Of a stretch of 64,000 nucleotides of DNA, positions 31,312-41,888 are shown piece after piece. Below the pieces are notes generated by a model, which was not told the origin of the DNA, did not search any database, and was given only the letters and a program-made list of their open reading frames with translations. The position numbers and the translations under genes are program-made. Source of the DNA: Alitta virens (taxonomy: Eukaryota; Annelida; Polychaeta; Phyllodocida; Nereididae); contig OW028585.1 of NCBI GenBank assembly GCA_932294295.1, positions 27,787,902 to 27,851,901 of the forward strand, read 5' to 3'. How positions within the stretch are numbered: position 1 is the first letter of the stretch; every line of letters starts with the position of its first letter.

Positions 31312-33090
31312 AAACAACTATAAATAAATGTACACATGAGCTTTAGCAATAGCCAAAATGAATCTCTGAGAAATATCTCTGAATATTTGATGATGATGAT
31401 CATGCTTCCAGTAAGCAAGGCCAGTGAACAATCGCCATTTTTATGAGGAAAGTGTTGCAATTTCAGTAAGGAGAATATCATGCAGATACATGTGGTTCAA
31501 TCAGTCCACCTAAAGCAGTTTTGACAGGCACAATAATGTTTGTCCTTGGTTTCTAATCAGCTATGCAGTAAGTAATGTAGCTTCCACTAATAGCTTTGCA
31601 TTTACATGTAGAATCACAGAAAGAGCTAAGGCCTAATCTGTCAGCATTGGTTGGGAAGCGGATTTGCTCAATGTCAAAGTTCCTTCGATTCCAGATAGAA
31701 AGTAATTTACACAGTATTCAGATATTCTGGAACATCATAACACTTCAGAAACAGAGGATTTATTTTTTTACTTTAAGGCTATTGGGTAAGCAACTCTTTT
31801 GCCAAAGGCTTAGTAAAATGCCACTTTAGGGAAGATTAAAGTCCCACTTAAAATTGAAGTACACATCAAATAGATATTTCAAATAAAAAAATGTGAAGCA
31901 AATGATAATTTTTATAAGCAGTCATTTTGAATTTAAAAAAAGTTATTACGATCTGTGGTATCAATTCCCAAATTACTCTATATTGTGAGAATATTTTGAC
32001 AATATTGTGGCATATATTGTCAAATTATGAAAGTAATTAGGACCCTAAAAAATTCCAGCAGGAATATTTTTGAACAACATTACCAAAAAGCTGATCAAAT
32101 TAGTCAAAGTAAATGGCATTTTGGAAAATATATTGATTGAAGTCATTTCATTGTGTTAGAAAAAAAATAGTGAAAATTACACCAAAACTCTTGAGAATAT
32201 TTTGTATTTTTACAGAACATATGTCTTTAGCAAGTAAAGTATGCCTTTAAAATACACGATAGGTTTTTGCACCAAAACACTATGCATATTTTTATGAAAG
32301 AAAAGCCATGTTTTTAAGGTGTCATATGAAATCTGTACATTTAAGGCAGTTCAAGGCTCAAACTATATTATTATAAGTTTTACACAAAATTAAGTTTTAT
32401 ATGGTAATTTTCTTTTAGTGCTCATGCTCGAAATGTGTTTTTAACCTGTATAAATATGCATTAATAGATAGTTAATAATAAATAAAATTTGAATAAATAA
32501 ATATGTTCTTGAACTGATTCAGAACAGCTATACTTGTTTAAATTAAATTCAATGGAATTCAGATAACTATTTGCTTATAATGCTGTACAAAGCCTTCGTA
32601 TTCATTTCAAATTTTTGAAATATACCAAGTTTTACAGGAAGAAAACTGTCTCAATTTACTTCTTTTAAAACTGCTGGGAAAACAAATATTATCAACAATA
32701 TTAATTTGTGAAAATATTGCTTTTTGAACTAATAATCTACTAGTGATCAGTGAGTAATTCTTCCAAAAGAAATCACTAATAGAACATTTTTTTTGGTAAT
32801 TGTTTGTTCATGACAATGAAATTACTGGGAAATTCCCTGGTAATATTGCCAATTTTCTAACATCGTTTTACGGCACTTAGATTTCTTTGCTTAAAACGAA
32901 AGAAGAAAAATACATGAAGTAACATAATTTGTATCATTTTAAGTAAAATATTTTTTTCTGAAAAATTAATAATTGATTTAACCTTATACAGTTACAATTT
33001 CAAAAGTTTTTATTTCGTAATAGCCATGCTTATAGATGTAATTTTAAAAGAAAATCTCTACAAACTGTAATTTTGAATAAAATAAGAAAC
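31312..33090. other. Long AT-rich stretch without features
   Basis: About 1.8 kb of AT-rich sequence with many short A and T runs and no array, SINE or MITE. No reverse transcriptase sequence was seen upstream of the relic at 33095. Confidence 0.5.
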
Positions 33091-33094
33091 AATG

Positions 33095-33200
33095 TACTGG
33101 AATAGATTACCTGAAGATATCAAATGAATGGCCATCATGCAATGATGACTTTGAGAGGAAATTAAAAACTCATTTATTCAGAACTGCCTATGAACACTAA
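33095..33200 (+). pseudogene. Relic of a LINE reverse transcriptase C-terminus
   Basis: Frame at 33095 reads YWNRLPEDIK before a stop. After a frameshift, the frame from 33147 reads DFERKLKTHLFRTAYEH and ends at TAA (33198-33200). The combination 'WN-LP-DI ... F--KLKTHLF--AY' is the conserved tail of reverse transcriptases of CR1/L2/RTE-type non-LTR retrotransposons, found just before their stop codon. The usual spacing between the two blocks is roughly kept. Upstream RT and endonuclease domains are absent, so the copy is 5'-truncated and dead. The ~280 bp that follow and the GGATA array would be its 3' UTR and tail. Confidence 0.68.
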
Positions 33201-33480
33201 ACTTCTTCAATCCAAACGCTGGTGAACAGAATGACATTATTTGTTCCAGAATTTAAACCACATGTGAATGATTTTTGCACTTGCTTCGTCAATTGTTAGA
33301 AATGCATTTTCTACAAAAGCCAAATGGATAAATCAAGCTAATTGCAAAATTTGTCTTTCTTCTTTGAGAAATATTTTAAAAAAGGCTGTCTGGTTTTGAA
33401 CATAACAAATTCCGAATTTCTTATTTTGTTTTAGCTTGTACTTTGTACCTTCTTTTTACAAGAGATGGTAGAATTTATGA

Positions 33481-33615
33481 GGAGGGGATAGGATAGGATA
33501 GGATAGGATAGGATAGGATAGGATAGGATAGGATAGGATAGGATAGGATAGGGAGTGCAAAGAGAAGACATATGGCAGAATTGATGAGGATAGGATAGGA
33601 TAGGATGGGATGGTA
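33481..33615. repeat. (GGATA)n microsatellite
   Basis: About 14 uninterrupted GGATA units, a 30-bp gap, then a few more. It lies about 280 bp after the LINE stop codon and may be that element's tandem 3' tail. Confidence 0.92.
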
Positions 33616-34245
33616 ATGGATAGAACAGAATAATTTATCTGGTTAAGTGCCAGTAGAGTAATCGTTTAATTGTAAAATGCTCATACTGTATGTTTATGGA
33701 TGAAAATAAAGGTCAATGTCTGTCTGTTTTGTAGAGAAACAGCATTTTTTTCCTTGAACCACAATTTGGATGTGGGCAGGACACCATTGTTGGAGAAAAT
33801 TGTAAACTTTCCGAAAAGTTCTTCAAAGAGTATCGCCATTGTTAGAAAGTTCACAACGCTTGCTTCAGTGAAAAACCCTACAATGGGAAAACACTTGCAT
33901 TGTGTGTTGCTAACTCAAAATGAGTAATTTGAGCTTTCTCTGCAACTTTGGAACCCATGCCCTGGAGCTTTGATACTTTCTCCAGTTTCTAACATACCAC
34001 GGGGGGAAATTTGGATTGGGAACTTTTTTGAATATCTTAAAGGTGTATTTCTACCGAACAATTATTTTGGTAGTAATTTTTCTATCTTTTAGTAGATGAA
34101 AGATATTATTTAGAACTAATAAAATGCTGGTAATGAATAAATATATTAAAACTAACAACATAGGATTACGTAACGTTATGTGTTGGTTTAAATATTGGTG
34201 TGAAACTTGGCCTTAAAAGTGAAGTGGTCCTTAAATTTATCTAAA
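33616..34245. other. Intergenic, nothing recognised
   Basis: The open frame at 33700-33927 has no recognisable domain. No other feature. Confidence 0.45.
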
Positions 34246-34249
34246 TCCC

Positions 34250-34430
34250 TATATCTATCTATCTTTCAATCTATCTATCTATCTATCTTTCTATCTAACT
34301 ATTTATCTATCTATATTTCTATCTACCTATAATCTATCTATCTATCTATCAATCTATCTTTCAATCTTGCTATCTATCTATCTATCTACCTACCTATCTA
34401 TCTACCTATAATCTATCTACCTATCTATCG

Positions 34431-34487
<57 letters not shown>

Positions 34488-34634
34488 CCTACCTACATAT
34501 CTACCTATAATCTATCCACCTATCTATCTATCTATCGATCAATCTATCATTCAATCTAGCTATCTATCTATCTATCTATATGTCTATCTATCTATCTATC
34601 TATCTACCTATCTATCTACCTATAATCTATCTAC

Positions 34635-34675
<41 letters not shown>

Positions 34676-34880
34676 AATCTATCTATCTATCTATCTATCT
34701 ATCTAGCTATCTGTATGTCAGTCTATCTATCTGTCAATCTGTCTATCTATTGATCTATATGTCTATCTATCTATCTACCTATTGATCTGTCTGTCTATCT
34801 GTCTAGCTGTCTAACTGTCTATCTATCTATCTCTCAGTCTATCAATCTGCCAATCTATCTATCTACCTATTGATCTATCT
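34250..34880. repeat. (CTAT)n compound microsatellite, about 630 bp
   Basis: CTAT units with CTAC, CTGT, CAAT and 'cctataatctatc' interruptions. The 'ctacctataatctat' block recurs about five times at 50-120 bp spacing, so there is a higher-order repeat. No SINE end adjoins it. Confidence 0.93.
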
Positions 34881-35210
34881 AAATTTGCACAGTAATAATG
34901 GAAATATTTTTTTGGAAAAATTAAAATACCACAAAAGGCAGGTGGTAAATTAAAGAACCTTTAAAGCTGATTTTCATCTCAAAATATTGACACGAGTAAA
35001 CAACAATAATTAAAATCAAATTATTATTCATACAGCCATGAGATTTACTGCGCAATAGACTGACCCTGTTAAACAATTCATAAATCATTTCGGTAGAATT
35101 CCCAAATGTCAGAAGATCAACATTTTAATGTTTTAGGAAGCTTTAATAGAATGTGTGCAATATGAAATTAATTGATTGTTTATTAAAGGAGATACTAATA
35201 CTGAATGAAT
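34881..35210. other. Intergenic spacer between microsatellites
   Basis: Nothing supported. Confidence 0.5.
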
Positions 35211-35214
35211 GAAT

Positions 35215-35400
35215 AAATCAATTAATCAATCAATCAATCTATCTATCTATCTATCTATCAATCAATCAATCAGTCAATCAATCAAAAATCAAAAACCGGT
35301 CTTTCCATCGCGCATTCAATTGTTCAGTCATTCGTTGAATGACTCAATCAATTAATCAATCAATCAATCAATCAGTCAAACTAATCAATCAATCGTTATC
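35215..35400. repeat. (CAAT)n / (CTAT)n compound microsatellite
   Basis: Runs of AATC at 35219-35285 and 35347-35395 with an embedded CTAT run. In between, the sequence is near-normal ('ccggtctttccatcgcgcat'). Confidence 0.9.
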
Positions 35401-35557
35401 CCATCATATTACGAAGCAGTTATGCTACAAAATTGTAACATGCATTCTGCATGGGTATGATCATATTTCTTATAAAATAAAGAATTCTGTATATATCGTT
35501 GCATATTCAGAATATTTTTTGATACCTTTGCTGGTTTTTAATAAATAGGGGGGGGGA

Positions 35558-35680
35558 GCCAGATTGCATTCCAAACCGTTTCAACACTGGTGCGATATCA
35601 GCGATGTCAAAACGATGTTGTACCGACAGCGGTCAAGTAAAGAAGCGACGCTGGCCCGATTTGGAATGCTATCCGGGGGG
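35558..35680. mobile_element. MITE-E, copy 3 (opposite core orientation)
   Basis: Left end 'ccagattgcattccaaaccg', right end 'ccgatttggaatgctatccg', core 'gcgatatcagcgatgtcaaa'. It is bordered by G-runs (35548-35557, 35675-35688), which blur the ends. The plus-strand open frame at 35564-35791 starts in it and is not a gene. Confidence 0.85.
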
Positions 35681-36030
35681 AGGGGGGCTATTATATATTA
35701 TATTTATCCGCCATTGTTCTGTGGCTTTTTGGCAAGTTCAGCAAGTGCAGACATAGAAGAAACAACATATGCTTTGGAAAGAAAGTTGTGAACTTTTCTA
35801 TGGCTTGTGCTTGGCAGTGTGCAGCTTTTGTTTGGGTCCTTACAATGCCACAATAACAACGATATAACAATGCCCAAAAGCGTGTCTTTTGAATTGTGAA
35901 GTTCACAATGAATTGTGAAGAGCCTCTCAAAGAGACTCCCGTTCATCAAAAGGGTTGATGCAAGACAAAATGTTTGCACCAACCTTGCAACTGGACTCTT
36001 AATTGTTCTGATGTTTGCTGCAAATTGTTT
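35681..36030. other. Intergenic, nothing recognised
   Basis: Overlapping minus-strand frames (35691-36099) extend into MITE-D sequence and have no recognisable domain. Confidence 0.45.
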
Positions 36031-36034
36031 ATTG

Positions 36035-36204
36035 TACATGGCCAATTGTGCCATGTGTGTTTTCCATGCGTTTAGATAAATGCATGCACAGGACGTCAAG
36101 CCCTAATTACACACACACACATGGTTTTTGCCTCATTATAATTAGCTAAAAACCATGCGTTTATCCTTCTCATGGAAAACGCATGTGGTACATTTGGTCA
36201 TGTA
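36035..36204. mobile_element. MITE-D, long copy carrying a SINE-C end
   Basis: The left arm is TACATGGCCAATTGTGCC and the right arm 'ggtacatttggtcatgta'. Within it, 'caggacgtcaagccctaatt' followed by (AC)n at 36088-36121 is the 3' end of SINE-C, so a C copy or fragment sits inside the palindrome. The total length of 170 bp is therefore similar to the usual long form, with the inner arm partly replaced. Confidence 0.78.
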
Positions 36205-36655
36205 GATCTTCAAAACAGCATTTAAGTTGTATGGATTTTGGTACCACAAGAAAACATTTACATTAAAGACAAAAAAAAATAATATCATAATCAAACAATA
36301 CAAGTACATTACTATGATATGCCAATTAGAAAATGAAATATGTATCATATTCAGCACTGGTCGAATTTATTAGATCGCCTGTTAAAAATTAACAAAACTG
36401 ATATTTTATTTTGTACAATTTATTTAAACCCCTGCTGATAATGCAATTATGTTCTATAGCATAATGAACAATTTGCAATATATAATTTTACCAATTTTTG
36501 CCACTATTTTTGACAAGCCAGTACTGTACATATCTGTACTGTATTTGAAAATATATGAAATATTAAATTTTTTTAAGAAAAATCAAATCAAATTTCGTGA
36601 ATAGTTCACATTATAATAACCTGAAATAACAAATACAATCAGGCCATAACATTTG
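36205..36655. other. Intergenic, AT-rich
   Basis: No supported feature. Confidence 0.5.
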
Positions 36656-36659
36656 AATT

Positions 36660-36812
36660 ATATGCTGTGGCAAGCAAAATACCCCACCCATGGGGTAAAT
36701 GTGTAACATGGTGTGGACTCCAAGCAGCCTTATCATCTCATCATTACGCAAGCCTCTGGCAGATGGTCATATGAGTTGACTGAGCTTCAGACCCAGTAGC
36801 ATTGACACTTTG
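36660..36812 (+). mobile_element. SINE-B, 3' half
   Basis: 'taccccacccatggggtaaa', 'tgtggactccaagcagcctt', 'gcctctggcagatggtcata' and 'gcttcagacccagtagcatt'. The head is absent. Confidence 0.87.
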
Positions 36813-37185
36813 AACATTGGAACAAAAATGAATGAATAAATAAATAAAATATTAGAATAATAACATATTTGGCCATCAGGAATATGGGTATATTTCTAGA
36901 TTCCAGGGATATGTTATTGGATAGCTAGTTTAGATTGCATCAGGTTTCCATATAGTGTTTGCAAGCCAATCCAGTAATTCTGCATTTGTGGAAGCACAAA
37001 ATAAACAGGTTATTATATTGAAAGGACACAATATTTGAATTTTGTGAGAAACCTTTTTAATTTATTTGCAAGCTGAGAACATTTTCATTGCAAGAAATCA
37101 AAAGGCATTTAAAAAAGGTTTTTTATTTTTGGTTTGTGCTGAAATTTCGCCACCAACTGAATTGAAAACACCGAAGGCATTTGTA
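36813..37185. other. Intergenic, nothing recognised
   Basis: No supported feature. The frame at 37066-37554 gets its length from the following minisatellite. Confidence 0.45.
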
Positions 37186-37189
37186 GTGT

Positions 37190-37345
37190 TGCCACAGTGT
37201 TGTCCCAGTGTTGGCCCAAAGTTGGCCCAGTGTTGGCCCAGTGTTGGCCCAATGTTGGCCCAGTGTTGGCCCAGTGTTGGCCCAGTGTTGGCCCAGTGTT
37301 GGCCCTTGGTACGATGTTGCCATAACGTTGGATCACAATGTTGTC
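37190..37345. repeat. TGTTGGCCCAG minisatellite, 11-bp unit
   Basis: About ten units of TGTTGGCCCAG, with edges fading into 'tgttgtcccagtgt', 'gttgccataacgttgga' and 'atgttgtccaaa'. All six frames stay open across it, giving long repeat-peptide frames on both strands that are not genes. Confidence 0.92.
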
Positions 37346-37930
37346 CAAATGTTGCTATAGTGTGGGTCTTATGTTGGTTTTGGGTCAACTTGCAGAATCA
37401 ATTACAATTAAGGGCACTGAAAACAAATTTGAACTTTGTTCTAACAATTTCAAATGACCTTTTGGGCAGGGTCTTTTTTATTCGTTCTTTTTTGGGGTTA
37501 AAAGGTCGTACACAACAAGACGTGTCATTGGTCTGCTCTCTTGGGAGGACTTAATTGGATGGCCTTGAGAAAGACCTATCGATGATTTGTCATCGCTAGG
37601 TCTTCGCAGGCAGGATTTGTCGATTTCTTGCAGATTTCCAGCAGATCCGAGCGCACTCCACCTTCAGAACGTTCTCAGCGATGTGGTTTGACGCAAAGTG
37701 TGTTCTTGACGTTACGAACAATGAAGTGTTTTCTATATATAAAAACAGTAAATTTTGCACCAAACTTGGTCTGAACTCAAAGTTTGACTCTTCTTATGCT
37801 TTTATAATGTTACATATATATATATCAGATAAAAAGATCGGATATAATTTATGAATAAGGATATGTCAAATTTCTAACAGTATGTAAATTCCAATTATAA
37901 ATTACATAAACTTAGAGTTATAATGCTGTA
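37346..37930. other. Intergenic, nothing recognised
   Basis: Includes 'gacctatcgatgatttgtca' followed by 'tcgctaggtcttcgcaggc', a GC-richer patch. No gene is recognisable. Confidence 0.45.
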
Positions 37931-37931
37931 T

Positions 37932-38120
37932 CTGTGTGTGTGTGTGATCAGGGCTTTACGTCTTGTTTTTCTGCACCAGTTGGGCTAATTAGGACAGGCA
38001 GGGACCATGGCAATGAGACGAAGGAAGAAACAGCCATCCAACTTAGGCTCGACCGGGAATCGAACATGGGACCCAGCGGTTGGAAGCCCAGAGTGCTACC
38101 TCTGAGCTAACCCCCATCCT
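37932..38120 (-). mobile_element. SINE-C, full-length copy
   Basis: The minus-strand head carries 'tagctcagaggtagcact' and 'gttcgattcccggtcgagcc'. The plus-strand left end is a (GT)n run that corresponds to the SINE tail. Confidence 0.9.
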
Positions 38121-38211
38121 AAGTATGCCGTATCTAAGTAACGGAACAATTGAAACTAGCATTTGTGGATAGATTTTTATAATATTTACAAAAAATTAAG
38201 AATTTAATTTG

Positions 38212-38410
38212 GAGGTGCCTTGTACTCGGTGTCCATGCTGAGGTAAGTAAATAAAACCCCACCCATGAGGTAAATATGTAAGTTGATGTGGCCTCGAGAT
38301 GACTCTCAACATGACGTGGACTCCAAGCGGCCTATCATCTCATCATAACATCTGCCTCTGGTAGCTTGTCATATAAGCTGACTAATCTTCAGACCTAGTA
38401 GCAGTGATGA
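38212..38410 (+). mobile_element. SINE-B, 5'-truncated copy
   Basis: 'ggaggtgccttgtactcggt', 'gtccatgctgaggtaagtaa', 'accccacccatgaggtaaat', 'catctgcctctggtagcttg' and 'cttcagacctagtagcagtg'. A short duplicated stretch ('gatgtggcctcgagatgac') precedes 'gacgtggactccaagcggcc'. Confidence 0.87.
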
Positions 38411-38740
38411 ATTGACAATAATTATGAATTATGGATTATGGCTGGGGCAGACAATTTGACACATATCTGTACTCAGAGAGATTGTTGACAAAAATTTGCT
38501 CTAGACATAATAATTGACCCCCTGTGCAGCTTTTACCTTCACATCAATTTAGGGGCCACTCAGACATCATTTTGAGGTATTTTGCCTGACATAATATAAA
38601 CCTCCTCTTGTAGTATATGGCTTATTAGTCATGAGGTAACTTTGGAAACTACTTCTACAGCATGCAAGCCCATTTTTACCAGAAAACAGTACATGGATGC
38701 GAAATAAAACAGCAAAATATCTCATTATTTGCCGCTGATT
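38411..38740. other. Intergenic, nothing recognised
   Basis: No supported feature. Confidence 0.5.
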
Positions 38741-38744
38741 GCAT

Positions 38745-38888
38745 AGTCTAGTGGTTGAGTTTTTTTGTTAGCTTAAGATGTTATTATAAATTGTTGGTAC
38801 CTTATATTAGGTGTCTATGCTGTGAGAAGAAAGATACCCCACCCCAAGCAAATACTGTTCAAAATTATCAATCTTCATGAGCTACATC
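38745..38888 (+). mobile_element. Scrambled SINE-B fragment
   Basis: 'tagtctagtggttgag' (head), 'ggtgtctatgctgtgagaag' and 'gataccccacccc' (body), then 'tcttcatgagctacatct', which normally lies before the body. The order indicates rearrangement or two overlapping fragments. Confidence 0.5.
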
Positions 38889-38889
38889 T

Positions 38890-38957
38890 TAGATAGATAG
38901 ATAGATAAATAGATAGATAGATAAATAGATAGGTAGATAGATAGATAAATAGATAGG

Positions 38958-38990
<33 letters not shown>
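38890..38990. repeat. (GATA)n microsatellite, SINE-A tail
   Basis: GATA with GATAAATA and GATAGGTA variants. Directly followed by 'tatggaaagtgcagccctct', the SINE-A 3' end on the minus strand. Confidence 0.92.
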
Positions 38991-38991
<1 letters not shown>

Positions 38992-39256
38992 TGGAAAGTG
39001 CAGCCCTCTGCAATTTCTTGCCACTATCGAGGGTTGATTGATCAGGTGAGAGACAGGAGGAATCCACACATGTTACACATTTACCCCATGAGTGGGATCT
39101 TTTACTTGCCTCAGCATAGACACTGAGCAGTACAAGGGACTGCCAACTTAACATCTCATCCGAACGACATCCAGTTGGGATGATGCTCATGAAGGGTGCC
39201 CAGGCCTGGGATTGAACCCGGGACCTTCAGAGGAGCAGACGAGCATCTTACCACTA
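38991..39256 (-). mobile_element. SINE-A, full-length copy
   Basis: Complete on the minus strand. The head ends with 'ctagtggtaagatgctcgtc', the B box is 'cgggttcaatcccaggcctg', the body includes 'cggatgagatgttaagttgg' and 'gtctatgctgaggcaagtaa', and the 3' end is 'gcagagggctgcactttcca'. The frame at 38882-39190 is SINE plus tail and is not a gene. Confidence 0.9.
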
Positions 39257-39375
39257 GTAAAAGACCCCATCCATGAGGTAAATATATAACATAATCAAAG
39301 TTTATCATCTCATCATTATGTCTGCCTGTGATTGGTCACGTAAGTTGACTAATCTTCAGGCCATAAGTATTGACA
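39257..39375 (+). mobile_element. SINE-B, 3' half, abutting SINE-A
   Basis: Begins exactly where the inverted SINE-A head ends, with 'taaaagaccccatccatgag', and runs through 'tcatctcatcattatgtctg' to 'cttcaggccataagtattga'. The older B copy was probably the target into which SINE-A inserted. Confidence 0.82.
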
Positions 39376-39392
39376 TCACAAATACAATACAT

Positions 39393-39510
39393 CCCAGAGA
39401 GCATTCCAAATCGGCCCATCATCGTTTCCATATAGGCTGCCGTCATTGCAACATCGTTTTGACATCGCCGACATCGCGCCGACGTTGAAACGATTTGGAA
39501 TGCTTTCTGG
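39393..39510. mobile_element. MITE-E, copy 4
   Basis: 'cccagagagcattccaaatc' at the left and 'cgatttggaatgctttctgg' at the right. The core 'acatcgcgccgacgttgaaa' is identical to copy 2. Confidence 0.9.
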
Positions 39511-40130
39511 AATAGCATTACATAACCATAATGAGAAAGAGAATACCATGAATACATTTTTATTGAGTCGATTTTACATTTAAAATGTTGCTTTACAAAT
39601 ATCAAGTCAAATGCTGAGGCCATTCCCTTAAGTTTAGACTCATTAACTAATTTTCAAGGAAGAATAAATGGAGTCTGTATTCAATTAGAGAAATAGCATT
39701 ATTATAATATCTATTTCACAAACGAAATAAAGCTGTTCATATCATAAGAAACCTTTAGCTCATGATATATATAATTTTTATTGACAGTATTACATCATTA
39801 CATTAAAATTCAACAGAAAATTTTGCAAAACAGGAGTACTTTTTAAATTAAATAAATATAAATTTATTAAAAGAAAAAAACATAAAATTAAAATTTAGTA
39901 ATGGTTCACGCCACCAAGTAAAAGTTATTTACATAGATGATTATAGTTAACATCATATCAGCAATTTTATGTACTATATAATATTGTTTTACATACACAT
40001 TTATACATGGAAGTAGATGTAGGTAGGTATATACATTATATAATACAGGATTTTGTCCTAACACATTATGTCTACAGTTTCAAGCAGTTTATATACAGTT
40101 GTTCTGGAAGAGTTGTTCTAAAGTGTTATA
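39511..40130. other. Intergenic, AT-rich
   Basis: No supported feature. Confidence 0.5.
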
Positions 40131-40136
40131 AAGGTC

Positions 40137-40355
40137 ATTGATTGATTGATTGATTGATTGATTGGTAGATTGACAGATTGATTGATTGATTGATTGATAG
40201 ATTGATAGATTGATAGATTGATAGATTGATAGATAGACAGATAGACAGATAGATAGATAGATGGATAGATGGCTGATGGAAAGATAGAGATAGATAGATA
40301 AATTGATTGATTGATTGATAATTATTGATAGATTGATTACTTGATTGATTGATTG
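40137..40355. repeat. (TTGA)n / (GATA)n compound microsatellite
   Basis: TTGA runs at both ends with 'ttgatagattgatagat' and GATA/GACA in the centre. No SINE end adjoins it. Confidence 0.92.
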
Positions 40356-41090
40356 ATAATCTAACTTGTTTTTTGGTTTCTATTTTATGTTTTATGTCAC
40401 TTATTATATTGTCTATAATTCTTGCTAAAGTTAATTACTATGTTCATATGTAATCTGTATGAATTTGCTTTCTTGTATAAATTTGAAAACAATCTTTTGC
40501 CAGAATATTTCAATTTGATTAAAAGTATCTTTCAGGCAGGTAGATCACAACTCGAAATCAAAACTTTTATAGAATAACTTTAGTAAGAGATGAATTTGCA
40601 AAACAAAGTACATAGTTTTGTGGTAGGCTTGTTTTTTTTAAATATTCAAGTCATTATTAAATTGTGAATGGATAACATTTTATCGTGAAATATATTGTAC
40701 AAATTCATAATGTCCAAATGCTTTTTGGCTTGACTGTATTTTACAAAATAAGACACTGTTGTATAGCACACAGGTCACCATTGCCAATAACTCCCCTTGC
40801 AGTATTTGCAGAAACTGTTTTGGACATCAAAGAGCTATTAACCAGTCTTAAAAAGACAATTGATGTAGTTTCGTTGATGAGGATTTAATGTTTCTGAAGG
40901 AATTGTCTGTTCATGGTAGGTAGTCATGTTCCAACACATTGTCATGTTTTTTATGCGTGTTTTATATCACACCATGAATGGATATCAGGTATCTAAACTT
41001 AGTACACTCTGATTATTGCCAAAACTTTTGCTCATACTTGACAGAAAACCTAGACCTCATAGCTACCAGACTGGTGATTTTATAAGTCAG
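40356..41090. other. Intergenic, nothing recognised
   Basis: No supported feature. The frame at 40685-40888 shows no domain. Confidence 0.45.
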
Positions 41091-41094
41091 GTAG

Positions 41095-41690
41095 TCTTAA
41101 CAAAGAGGTGGTCTTAATATAGCTCTAGGTGGTCCTTATTGTGAGGTGATCTAGTAGTGAGGTGGTCTTAATGGTGAAATGGTCCTACTAGTGAGGTGGT
41201 CCATATAGTGAGGTGGTCTTAATAGTGAGGTGGTCCTTATAGTGAAGTGGTCTTAATAGTGAAATGGTCTTAATAGTGAAATGGTCCTAATAGTGAGGTG
41301 GTCCTTATAGTGAAGTGGTCTTAATAGTGAAATGGTCTTAATAGTGAAATGGTCCTAATAGTGAGGTGGTCCTAATAGTGAGGTGGTCTTAATAGTGAGG
41401 TAGTCTTAATGGTGAGGTGGTCTGAATAGTGAGGTGTTTGCAATAGTAAAGCGGTTCTTATAATGAAGTGGTCTTAATAGTGAGGTGGTTTTGATAGTGA
41501 GGTTGTCTTATTGTGAGGTACCTTAGTCTTAATGATAAGGTGGTCTTAAAAGTGAGGTATTCTTAATAGCGAGGTGGTTTTGATAGTCAGATGGTGATGT
41601 GGTCTTACTAGTGTGATGGTTTTAACAGTGAGGTTGTCTTAATAGTGAATTGTTGGAACAGTGAGGTGGTATTGATAATTAGTCCTTGAT
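41095..41690. repeat. AATAGTGAGGTGGTCTT minisatellite, first block
   Basis: About 30 units of a 17-bp repeat with ggtggtcctaatagtga, gaaatggtcttaatagt and similar variants. A duplication 'gtgaagtggtcttaatagtg' through 'gaaatggtcctaatagtg' repeats at about 41240 and 41310. It degrades towards the right edge. Confidence 0.92.
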
Positions 41691-41835
41691 ATAGATTGAG
41701 CTCACCACTGGGGATTTGAACCCATGACCTCTTGCACTGGAACAAAATACTTTATGCATACAGTATGCCAATTGGGAGAAAAAGTAACAGAGCCTATAAG
41801 GGGGCACTACAACCGTAGCATATGAAAAGACAAGA

Positions 41836-41888
41836 TGACGTCACTACTTAATCGTTAAATCGATGACGTCACAATGTATATGACGTCA
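41836..41888. promoter_or_regulatory. Cluster of three CRE-type TGACGTCA sites
   Basis: Three perfect TGACGTCA palindromes lie at 41836-41843, 41864-41871 and 41881-41888. TGACGTCA is the established binding site of CREB/ATF bZIP factors. The flanks share 'gatgacgtca', and 'atcgttaaatcgat' between the first two is itself palindromic. No adjacent gene is visible, so an enhancer role is speculative. Decayed transposon ends are an alternative, as repeat G also holds gatgacgtcac. Confidence 0.45.

Noticed and set aside
35704..36099. 131-residue minus-strand frame
   Set aside because: It starts inside MITE-D sequence, overlaps other frames on both strands and shows no domain.
37066..37554. 162-residue frame with a CWPSVGP-type repeat
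   Set aside because: Produced by the TGTTGGCCCAG minisatellite. Similar frames exist on the opposite strand.
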